A stretch of DNA of 7,952 nt, taken from contig JAGZLX010000069.1 in assembly GCA_018364485.1 (NCBI GenBank), positions 1 through 7,952 on the forward strand. The letters run 5' to 3'. Origin of the DNA: Granulicatella adiacens. GTDB taxonomy: Bacteria; Bacillota; Bacilli; Lactobacillales; Aerococcaceae. Positions within the stretch are counted from its first letter, which is position 1, and every line of letters starts with the position of its first letter. This document shows, one piece after another, positions 1 to 5,292 of the stretch. The notes under the pieces were generated by a model. It saw only the letters and a list, made by a program, of their open reading frames with translations, was not told the origin of the DNA and searched no databases. The position numbers were made by a program, and so were the translations under genes.

Positions 1-15
1 AAAAATGTTTGGCCC

Positions 16-56
16 AAAACAAAAAGGAATTAAGCAACAATTAGTTGCTTAATCCC
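16..56 (-). terminator. Intrinsic terminator after rpoZ
   Basis: On the minus strand the arms GGGATTAAGCAAC and GTTGCTTAATTCC form a 13-bp stem with one G-T wobble and a 5-nt loop. The stem is followed by TTTTTGTTTT. It lies about 50 bp past the rpoZ stop codon and should end the gmk-rpoZ transcript. The opposite strand has no T tract, so it acts in one direction only. Confidence 0.9.
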
Positions 57-104
57 TTCCTAAAATTCTTCATCAACACTATTTGACAAAGAGCCTAAAT
101 TTGA

Positions 105-320
105 TTATACGTGTTCAGGTTTGCTGTCTTCACGAATTGTTAAGTCACCAGCAACAACTTCTTCCAACGCACGACCTACGTTTTTATGTGATTCATAGTG
201 TTCTAACATTGGTGGTTCATGGTGGTGTAATTCATGCGCACGTTTGCTTGATAAAATAACTAATGAATATTTTGAATCGATTTTTTTCAATAATTTATCG
301 ATTGATGGATATAACATCAT
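105..320 (-). CDS. rpoZ: DNA-directed RNA polymerase subunit omega
   Basis: This encodes the omega subunit, which wraps the C-terminal end of beta-prime and helps assemble and stabilise RNA polymerase. At 71 residues it matches the short omega of Bacillus. Two conserved blocks are visible: SIDKLL..IDSKYSLVILSSKRAHEL at residues 6-31, and NVGRALEEVVAGDLTI at about 47-62. A histidine-rich stretch (LHHHEPP, residues 31-37) sits between them, where the family is variable. The protein begins Met-Met. The first ATG is preferred because GAGGG lies 8 nt upstream of it. The gene starts 16 nt after the gmk stop codon, with its ribosome binding site in that gap, so the two are almost certainly co-transcribed, as in most Bacilli. 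A strong terminator follows directly. Identification is confident. Confidence 0.96.
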   Translation of the reverse strand: MMLYPSIDKLLKKIDSKYSLVILSSKRAHELHHHEPPMLEHYESHKNVGRALEEVVAGDLTIREDSKPEHV

Positions 321-336
321 AACAGATTCCCTCTTT

Positions 337-972
337 CTACTCTTCTTCTAAAATTTCTTCTAATTCATCTTCGAACTCTTCAATGCTTTCCAAGTTTCTT
401 TGGATGCGTAAATGTTCTGTTTGAATAATTGCTTCGATTTGTCGAACCGCATTTTCTACTTTGTCATTCACAACAGAGTAATCATAATACTTCATCAAAC
501 CAAGTTCTTCTCTTGCAACCTTCATACGGTTTTTAATCACTTCGTCTGAATCTGTTCCACGGTTTACGATGCGAGATTCTAGTTCATGTAAATCAGGTGG
601 TGTTAAGAAAATAAACACCCCATCAGGCATAGCTTCACGTACTTGAAGCGCACCTTGAACTTCAATTTCTAAGAATACATCTTTCCCTTTATCCAATGTT
701 TCTTGCACATATTCTAAAGGCGTTCCGTAGTAGTTCCCTACGTACTCCGCGTATTCTAATAATTTTTTATTTGCAATCATCTCTTCAAATTCTTCTCTTG
801 TCTTGAAGAAATAATCTTTTCCATCTACTTCACCTGGTCTTGGCTTACGTGTCGTTGCGGATACTGAGTACACAAATTCCTGACTGTCTTTTGCAAAAAT
901 TGCTGCACGTACGGTTCCTTTTCCGACACCTGAAGGCCCAGATAAAACGATTAACAAACCTTTTCTTGCCAT
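337..972 (-). CDS. gmk: Guanylate kinase
   Basis: Guanylate kinase transfers phosphate from ATP to GMP or dGMP, giving GDP or dGDP in the cytoplasm. It is essential for GTP supply and for recycling the products of (p)ppGpp and c-di-GMP turnover. The 211-residue protein has the P-loop GPSGVGKGT (12-20), the GMP-binding segments SATTRKPRPGE (38-48) and GNYYGT (79-84), and lid arginines around residues 134-149 (ESRIVNRG..., KNRM). The ATG start gives MARKGLLIVLSGPSG, the normal family N-terminus. The nearest purine-rich ribosome binding site (GGAG) is 13 nt upstream, which is rather far, but an in-frame stop codon excludes a longer protein. The tail is strikingly acidic: 10 of the last 14 residues are Glu or Asp. 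It is first in an operon with rpoZ and has a likely promoter about 40 bp upstream. Confidence 0.97.
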   Translation of the reverse strand: MARKGLLIVLSGPSGVGKGTVRAAIFAKDSQEFVYSVSATTRKPRPGEVDGKDYFFKTREEFEEMIANKKLLEYAEYVGNYYGTPLEYVQETLDKGKDVFLEIEVQGALQVREAMPDGVFIFLTPPDLHELESRIVNRGTDSDEVIKNRMKVAREELGLMKYYDYSVVNDKVENAVRQIEAIIQTEHLRIQRNLESIEEFEDELEEILEEE

Positions 973-1011
973 AATCGTTTGAAAACTCCAATCTCTTTAC
1001 ATCTTTCTACT

Positions 1012-1041
1012 ATAGTATCACAAACACTATAATTGCACCAA
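1012..1041 (-). promoter_or_regulatory. Probable sigma-A promoter of gmk-rpoZ
   Basis: On the minus strand an extended -10 element, TGATACTAT (TG-n-TACTAT, hexamer at 1012-1017), is preceded at an 18-nt spacing by TTGGTG (1036-1041). The -35 is weak but the TG extension can compensate. The position, about 40 bp upstream of the gmk ATG and downstream of the MATE terminator, fits an independent promoter for gmk-rpoZ. It is predicted only from sequence similarity. Confidence 0.5.
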
Positions 1042-1045
1042 CCAA

Positions 1046-1107
1046 AAATAATAGAAAATCAATAAAAAATCAATCTCCATACGTTTTCTTTTGATTTTCT
1101 ATGATTT
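1046..1107. repeat. AT-rich inverted repeat upstream of gmk promoter
   Basis: Two arms, AAATAATAGAAAATCAA (1046-1062) and TTGATTTTCTATGATTT (1091-1107), are reverse complements at 16 of 17 positions and flank a 28-bp spacer. The inner 12 bp match perfectly. A second copy of AAAATCAAT lies at 1066-1074. The repeat sits just upstream of the gmk -35, after the MATE terminator. It could be an operator, an AT-rich promoter-upstream element or a weak hairpin. Its function is unknown. Confidence 0.5.
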
Positions 1108-1136
1108 CAGTAAACTAATCCGCACGATTGAAGCTC

Positions 1137-1165
1137 AAAACAAAAAGGCTGGATAATTCCAGCCT
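1137..1165 (-). terminator. Intrinsic terminator after the MATE gene
   Basis: On the minus strand AGGCTGGA and TCCAGCCT form an 8-bp stem with a 4-nt loop, followed by TTTTTGTTTT. It begins 4 bp after the MATE stop codon. It separates the transporter from gmk-rpoZ. Confidence 0.93.
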
Positions 1166-1169
1166 GATT

Positions 1170-2537
1170 CTATGCAATTCTGATGTTTTTCCATCGGCCG
1201 CTTCTAAATCGAAGGAGAATGATCATATCCCTGATAAATTGGTCGATAAAGACCGCATACCACGCGCCAGCAAGTCCCCATCCGAAGAAGTTTACGAATA
1301 CATATCCTAAACTTAATCGAATCACACATGAACCAATAAAAATAGCAATGAGTGGCCAAACTGTATCTCCTGCACCACGTAAGGCTCCAGAAGTAATCAA
1401 TTGGTGGCTTTGGAATGGTTGAACGAACGCAACAATTGATAAAGCAATCACTGTATTTTGAATAATTTCTACATTATCCGTATACATTCCTGCTAGTAGT
1501 GTTGCTCCAAAATAAATGGAGACAGACATCATAATCGCTAAAGCTAGACCAATTTTCTGACACATTTTAGTGTAACGCTCAGCTAATTTCTCGTCTTTCG
1601 CCCCAAGCGATTGCCCCATCAGCGAGGAAGCTGTAATCCCGAATGCTTGTGCTGGAGAATATGAGAGAGAAAGTACATTGAGGGCAATTTGGTGAGCTGC
1701 ATAGACGTTATTCCCTAACCCTGACACAATCTTCAAGATCATGATGACCCCAAAACGTAGTGCCATTTGCTCTAATGCTGTTGGAATACCAATACGTACT
1801 AAATCGCGCATCACATTAACATTGAATTCAAACTTTTCTTTAAAATCGAGTTTCAACACACTCTTTCCTGACAAGATATATCGGATATTTAATCCCATCG
1901 CAATTAAATTTGATAATGCGGTTGAAATCGCAGCACCGGTAACGCCTAACGCTGGGAAGCCAAACATACCGTAGATTAAAATGGCATTTCCTAAAACATT
2001 ACAGCTATTGGCTATAATATTATTCTTCATCGGTATTTTCGTTTCGCCAATCCCTCGAAGCGCTGCTGTTACAGTAAACGATAGTGATTGGAAGATAAAT
2101 CCAATTGTGACAATTCTAAAGTAGTCCACACCGACATTAATAACTGTCGCATCTCCCCCAAGTAAAGATAAGATTTCCGGGGCGAAAATCAGCATCAATA
2201 TTGCTGTTGGCGTCACACAAAATACCATCGCCAGAATCATTACATGCTTCAAGATACTTCCCATGCGATTGTATTTTTTTGCTCCAAAATATCGGGCAAT
2301 AATAGCAGTACCTCCGACATTCAATGCCTGAATCAGACTTAAACCAAGGAACATCGGCTGGTTTGTCATCCCCACTGCAGAAACGGCAGCAGCAGTATCT
2401 CCTGGAATTTTACCTACCATCATCATGTCCACCATTCCAAAAAGCGCTCCAAGAAGCACTTCCACAAATACTGGCCATACAATCACAAATATATTTTTTC
2501 GAAGTTCTTTATTCGTAAGTTGTTGCTCTACTTCCAC
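1170..2537 (-). CDS. MATE family multidrug/metabolite efflux transporter
   Basis: This is an integral membrane antiporter of the multidrug and toxic compound extrusion family, which exports cationic drugs or metabolites using a Na+ or H+ gradient. The 455-residue length and about twelve hydrophobic segments are typical. The two pseudo-symmetric lobes are visible as internal repeats: ALRGIGETKIPM (159-170) matches ALRGAGDTVWPL (385-396), and the loop GGTAIIARYFGAKKYNR (75-91) matches SSLMGQSLGAKDEKLAER (304-321). Translation appears to start at GTG, because AGAGGA lies 8 nt upstream and no ATG is better placed. It has its own candidate promoter and terminator and is not part of a larger operon. 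The substrate cannot be read from sequence; NorM-, MepA- or YeeO-like exporters are all possible, so no symbol is assigned. Confidence 0.93.
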   Translation of the reverse strand: MEVEQQLTNKELRKNIFVIVWPVFVEVLLGALFGMVDMMMVGKIPGDTAAAVSAVGMTNQPMFLGLSLIQALNVGGTAIIARYFGAKKYNRMGSILKHVMILAMVFCVTPTAILMLIFAPEILSLLGGDATVINVGVDYFRIVTIGFIFQSLSFTVTAALRGIGETKIPMKNNIIANSCNVLGNAILIYGMFGFPALGVTGAAISTALSNLIAMGLNIRYILSGKSVLKLDFKEKFEFNVNVMRDLVRIGIPTALEQMALRFGVIMILKIVSGLGNNVYAAHQIALNVLSLSYSPAQAFGITASSLMGQSLGAKDEKLAERYTKMCQKIGLALAIMMSVSIYFGATLLAGMYTDNVEIIQNTVIALSIVAFVQPFQSHQLITSGALRGAGDTVWPLIAIFIGSCVIRLSLGYVFVNFFGWGLAGAWYAVFIDQFIRDMIILLRFRSGRWKNIRIA

Positions 2538-2571
2538 GCAACCAATCCTCTCACTTTAAAATGTAGTTACT

Positions 2572-2600
2572 ATTTTACACCCGTTTCTCTTACAAAACAA
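2572..2600 (-). promoter_or_regulatory. Candidate promoter of the MATE gene
   Basis: On the minus strand TTGTTT (2595-2600) and TAAAAT (2572-2577) are separated by exactly 17 nt and lie about 35 bp upstream of the GTG start. The -10 matches consensus at 5 of 6 positions, the -35 only at 3. The -35 overlaps the T-rich tail of the upstream terminator, a common compact arrangement. Prediction only. Confidence 0.5.
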
Positions 2601-2626
2601 ATAAGCGACAAAATTTGTCGCTTATT
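2593..2626 (-). terminator. Intrinsic terminator after the HD hydrolase gene
   Basis: On the minus strand AATAAGCGAC and GTCGCTTATT form a perfect 10-bp stem around AAATTTT, and the arms can extend by three A-T pairs inward. The T-rich tail TTATTTGTTTTG follows. The stem begins 2 bp after the stop codon of the HD-domain gene and closes the oxidoreductase-HD unit. Confidence 0.85.
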
Positions 2627-2628
2627 GT

Positions 2629-3276
2629 CTATCGTTTTCCATCCCATTCGGCATAAAATTGCTCTAAATACATTTCTAAAAATTCATGGCGCCCTTTTGC
2701 CAATTCATTACCATATTTGGTATTCATCAAATCTTTTAACTTCAGTAATTTTTCATAGAAGTGCATGATAGCTGTCGATTCGCCGTTTCGATATTCTTCA
2801 GGCGTTAAGTTTTCACGTGGCTTCATTTCTGGTTTGTGAATTGACCTTCCTGTACTTCCAGAAAAACACATCACTCTGGCAATACCGATGGCTCCAATAG
2901 CATCCAATCGATCAGCGTCTTGCACCACTTTTCCTTCAAGAGAGAGTTCTTGTTGTTCCTTGTGATTCTTAAACGACATTCTCGTAATAATCGACACAAT
3001 AGCTTCAATTTGTTCCGGAGTCACTTCGATTGAAGTTAGAAATTTTTTCAATTCCTTCAACGCATCTGCTGGATCTTGGATAATTTTATCGTCGATCACA
3101 TCATGGAGTAGTGCTGCGGCTTCACAAATAAATAAATCTGCTCCTTCGGCTTTGGCAATCGTCTTTGTTGTATTGACAACTCTTTCAATATGCGACCAAT
3201 CATGCCCCGAAGTATCTGAGTCGAGCACTCTTTTAGCATATTGTTCCATCGCTTTTAATTGTTCTTGTTGCTTCAT
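2629..3276 (-). CDS. HD-domain phosphohydrolase (YpgQ/YedJ-like)
   Basis: This is a 215-residue soluble metal-dependent phosphohydrolase of the HD superfamily. The metal-binding signature is clear: H29 in GHDWSHIERV, the H58-D59 pair in ALLHDVIDD, and D122 in QDADRLDAIGAIGIARV. This layout (GHDW.H, then LLHD..DDK, then DADRLDA) is that of the YpgQ/YedJ group. Bacillus YpgQ has been described as a nucleotide (dNTP) pyrophosphohydrolase, so a nucleotide-cleaning role is a reasonable inference, but the actual substrate is unproven. The start codon overlaps the oxidoreductase stop as ATGA, a 4-bp overlap. GAGGA lies 9 nt upstream inside the oxidoreductase gene, so translation is probably coupled. 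It is the last gene of a two-gene unit closed by a terminator. Assignment to the HD family is firm; the exact activity is not. Confidence 0.92.
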   Translation of the reverse strand: MKQQEQLKAMEQYAKRVLDSDTSGHDWSHIERVVNTTKTIAKAEGADLFICEAAALLHDVIDDKIIQDPADALKELKKFLTSIEVTPEQIEAIVSIITRMSFKNHKEQQELSLEGKVVQDADRLDAIGAIGIARVMCFSGSTGRSIHKPEMKPRENLTPEEYRNGESTAIMHFYEKLLKLKDLMNTKYGNELAKGRHEFLEMYLEQFYAEWDGKR

Positions 3277-4256
3277 ACTTCTTCTTCCTCAGGATACTTG
3301 ATGCCCCATTCACGGCGTAAGTCGGTCATAATTTTCATCACATCGACCGTATATTCAAGATGCATATGATCTACCCCTGTATCAATCGTTGACTCCATAT
3401 CTAGCACTTCATATGCTAAGGCATCTAATCCCAATTCATCTTCAAAAGTTTCAACATGTCCATCTTCTGTATAAGTAATCGTCGCTTTATGCGCGCGTGG
3501 ATAATCAACAATCTCGATATACCCTTTGTCGTATGCAATGACACCGCGTTTTGGCTGTTTAGCATGGAGCGTCATCGTCACAGTCGCCATTTCTCCTGCA
3601 TCATTCGTCAAAACAATACCGGCTTGCTCATCCACACCCGTTGGCGCTAATTTCACTTGAGAAACCATCGAACTTGGCGCCTCGCTCATGAAATAACGAA
3701 TGCAAGACAAAGCATATACACCAATATCAAGCAATGCTCCTCCGGCAAGGTTGCGATTGAAGAAACGGTTCGTCATATCATAATCTTTATAGCTACCAAA
3801 GTTCATTTGAATCATGCGAAGCTCACCCAAGTTTTCAGCAGCTTTACTTAATTGTTTATGGACTGGCATATGGTAAAGCGTCATTGCCTCAGCTAAAACA
3901 ACATTATTTTCTTTAGCGAGTTGCAACGCTTCTTCCAATTCTTCACTGTTTAATGTAATGGCCTTTTCACATAACACATGCTTTCCAGCAGCTAAGGCTT
4001 TTCTAAGATAGTGAATATGCGTGTTATGCGGTGTTGAAATATAAATAATATCTACTTCTGGATCTGTAAACACATCGTCAATTTCATCGTACACTTTTTC
4101 AATGCCATATTTTTCTGCAAATTTTACGGCATTCGCATAGGTGCGATTGGCAACTCCATATAGTTTTCCGTTTAACGATTCTAACGCTACTGCTAATTCA
4201 TTGGCAATCACACCAGTTCCGATAGTGACCCAATTCTTTGTTACTTTTTGTTGCAT
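3273..4256 (-). CDS. Gfo/Idh/MocA family NAD(P)-dependent oxidoreductase
   Basis: The protein is probably cytoplasmic and NAD(P)-dependent, acting on a sugar, inositol or diol-like substrate that cannot be named from sequence. Its Rossmann fold begins with GTGVIA (13-18). STPHNTH (74-80) follows, and the usual EKP signature appears as EKA (97-99, in HVLCEKAITLN), giving the catalytic-region lysine K98. The C-terminal domain carries GGALLDIGVY (172-181), the family's G-G-x-L-x-D-x-G motif with Tyr where many members have His. A TTG five codons upstream could open a 332-residue reading frame. The ATG at 4256 is chosen because GGAGG lies 8 nt before it and overlaps that TTG. This gives 327 residues, a normal family length. 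It is first in an operon with the HD hydrolase (4-bp overlap) and follows a candidate promoter. Confidence 0.93.
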   Translation of the reverse strand: MQQKVTKNWVTIGTGVIANELAVALESLNGKLYGVANRTYANAVKFAEKYGIEKVYDEIDDVFTDPEVDIIYISTPHNTHIHYLRKALAAGKHVLCEKAITLNSEELEEALQLAKENNVVLAEAMTLYHMPVHKQLSKAAENLGELRMIQMNFGSYKDYDMTNRFFNRNLAGGALLDIGVYALSCIRYFMSEAPSSMVSQVKLAPTGVDEQAGIVLTNDAGEMATVTMTLHAKQPKRGVIAYDKGYIEIVDYPRAHKATITYTEDGHVETFEDELGLDALAYEVLDMESTIDTGVDHMHLEYTVDVMKIMTDLRREWGIKYPEEEEV

Positions 4257-4285
4257 ACGCTCTACCTCCAAAATTCGTTACTTCC

Positions 4286-4314
4286 ATGATACCTGCCACG
4301 TAACCAAAACACAA
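4286..4314 (-). promoter_or_regulatory. Candidate promoter of the oxidoreductase-HD operon
   Basis: On the minus strand TTGTGT (4309-4314) and TATCAT (4286-4291) are separated by 17 nt. The -10 matches consensus at 5 of 6 positions, the -35 at 3. The hexamers lie 30 bp upstream of the chosen ATG and just beyond the hydrolase terminator. Prediction only. Confidence 0.5.
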
Positions 4315-4325
4315 CCTAAGCGTAC

Positions 4326-4352
4326 AAAAAAAGCTAGACCGAAGCCTAGCTT
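4326..4352 (-). terminator. Intrinsic terminator with UUCG tetraloop after the hydrolase
   Basis: On the minus strand AAGCTAGGC, the loop TTCG and GTCTAGCTT form a 9-bp stem with one G-T wobble. The loop is a closed C(UUCG)G tetraloop, an unusually stable RNA fold, and a T run follows. The first bases of the stem are the last two bases of the hydrolase TAA stop codon, so gene and terminator overlap. Confidence 0.93.
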
Positions 4353-5082
4353 AATGCGATACGATAAATTGTTTAATGAGTTGAACTAATTGTTTTTGTT
4401 GTTCTTCGGCACTCATTGTAGCAGTACCATCGCCATTTTGTTGTCCATATAGTCCAAAACCACTATGATTTCCACCTTCAATCGTTTTATAGAGTGTGGA
4501 CTCTGGCAAACGTGATTTCGCATCTTCATATTTTTCTTGTTTCAAGATTTTATCATTCGAAGCCGTAATGGATAATACTGGAATTTGTGTTCCACTTATA
4601 TCTGTACTCTGATCTGGGTAGCTTGCTAATAAAATTAATCCTGCAACTTTATCAATTTCATTTAGTTTTTTCGCTTCAATCGTTGAAACAACACCACCTA
4701 GAGAATGTCCTCCGACAAACACTTTGTCTAAATGCTCTTCTTTCACGATAGTTGCCATCGTACCATTATCCAACACTGGTAAATTCAACTGAGAAGAAAT
4801 AATGTACACTTCGATCCCTTCTTTAGCTAAGCCATCTGCAAGTTTAGCATAAGCTTGCGGTTCAACTAAGGCACCCGTATAAAATAAAAGAGTTCCTTTT
4901 TTCTCTCCTGTCACTTCAAAATGAGTCCAGTTGTTTTTCTGTTCAAACGCTGCAATATTCCAAGTTTCTTGTGCCTCAGGAGTCGCTCGATATGTAAACA
5001 TTTGAATCAATCCTAGAGCCAATAAAATAAATGCAAATAGGACTCCAAAAACTCCGTACATAATTTTTCTTTGTTTTGTCAT
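4351..5082 (-). CDS. Membrane-anchored alpha/beta hydrolase
   Basis: The 243-residue protein starts with a basic N-terminus (MTKQRK) and a single hydrophobic segment at about residues 8-29. This acts as a signal anchor or uncleaved signal peptide, so the catalytic domain should face the outside of the cell. The domain has the nucleophile elbow GGHSLGG (124-130, Ser127), a plausible acid Asp177 in ASNDKI, and the catalytic His206 in GGNHSGFG. That is a complete Ser-Asp-His triad in the right order for an alpha/beta hydrolase of the Abhydrolase_5 type. The substrate is unknown; esterase or lipase-like activity is the default guess. The start is the in-frame ATG; an ATG 7 nt upstream is out of frame. 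The ribosome binding site (AAGAG) is weak. It is a single-gene unit with its own promoter region, an upstream palindrome and a terminator. Confidence 0.9.
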   Translation of the reverse strand: MTKQRKIMYGVFGVLFAFILLALGLIQMFTYRATPEAQETWNIAAFEQKNNWTHFEVTGEKKGTLLFYTGALVEPQAYAKLADGLAKEGIEVYIISSQLNLPVLDNGTMATIVKEEHLDKVFVGGHSLGGVVSTIEAKKLNEIDKVAGLILLASYPDQSTDISGTQIPVLSITASNDKILKQEKYEDAKSRLPESTLYKTIEGGNHSGFGLYGQQNGDGTATMSAEEQQKQLVQLIKQFIVSH

Positions 5083-5112
5083 CTGTCATCTCTTCTCTCT
5101 ATAAACCTTACC

Positions 5113-5141
5113 ATTATAGGATACTACAACTGTATACAAAA
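5113..5141 (-). promoter_or_regulatory. Candidate promoter of the hydrolase, perfect -10 with poor -35
   Basis: On the minus strand a perfect TATAAT lies at 5113-5118, about 31 bp upstream of the hydrolase ATG. No good -35 exists at 16-18 nt spacing, where the sequence is T-rich (TTTTGT at 5136-5141). TTGTAT occurs only at a too-short 15-nt spacing. There is no TG extension. Such a promoter may need an activator. The 8-bp palindrome TGTATACA (5131-5138) overlaps the -35 zone. Confidence 0.5.
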
Positions 5142-5159
5142 ACACAATACACCTAATAC

Positions 5160-5185
5160 AAGTGATACCGTATACGGTATCACTT
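5160..5185. promoter_or_regulatory. Perfect 26-bp palindrome, probable operator
   Basis: The half-site AAGTGATACCGTA is followed directly by its exact reverse complement, giving 26 bp of perfect dyad symmetry centred on GTATAC. As RNA it could fold into an 11-bp stem with a TATA loop. No T tract follows on the minus strand, and the typA terminator lies elsewhere, so a protein-binding site is more likely than a terminator. Its centre is about 66 bp upstream of the start site predicted from the hydrolase TATAAT. No regulator gene is visible in the window, so the protein that binds it would be encoded elsewhere. Confidence 0.75.
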
Positions 5186-5250
5186 AACTTTTAAAACCGA
5201 AATTTTCATGAGCAAGTTGTTCGAGTTAAATTAAATCAATAAAAACAACT

Positions 5251-5282
5251 AAAAAAGGTGGATGCATTGCATCCACCTTTTT
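5251..5282 (-). terminator. Intrinsic terminator after typA
   Basis: AAAAAGGTGGATGC and GCATCCACCTTTTT form a perfect 14-bp stem with a 3-nt loop. The T run reads TTTTTT on the minus strand, and the structure begins 10 bp after the typA stop. The plus strand also reads into TTTTT, so it could work in both directions, though no plus-strand gene needs it. Confidence 0.94.
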
Positions 5283-5292
5283 ACAATTCAGA

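Noticed and set aside
1..25. Second tandem terminator at the left edge (TGTTT/AAACA hairpin followed by TTTTT on the minus strand)
   Set aside because: Only five weak base pairs, and the window edge cuts the context; the adjacent 13-bp terminator explains the region.
1015..1021. GTATCAC in the gmk promoter matching a half-site of the 26-bp palindrome
   Set aside because: A single 7-base match without the other half is too little to claim shared regulation.
1027..1080. A 17-codon hydrophobic minus-strand reading frame (MEIDFLLIFYYFWLVQL) upstream of gmk
   Set aside because: It has no ribosome binding site, overlaps the predicted gmk -35, and is what AT-rich DNA yields by chance. A tiny membrane peptide cannot be excluded, but nothing supports it.
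4257..4271. Upstream TTG start giving a 332-residue oxidoreductase
   Set aside because: The TTG overlaps the GGAGG that serves the ATG at 4256, so it cannot have its own ribosome binding site. The five extra residues simply translate that site.
5083..5089. ATG 7 nt upstream of the hydrolase start
   Set aside because: It is out of frame with the hydrolase and would not produce the signal-anchor N-terminus.
5208..5234. Eight-codon plus-strand frame between typA and the hydrolase
   Set aside because: Too short, no ribosome binding site and no promoter; it arises by chance.
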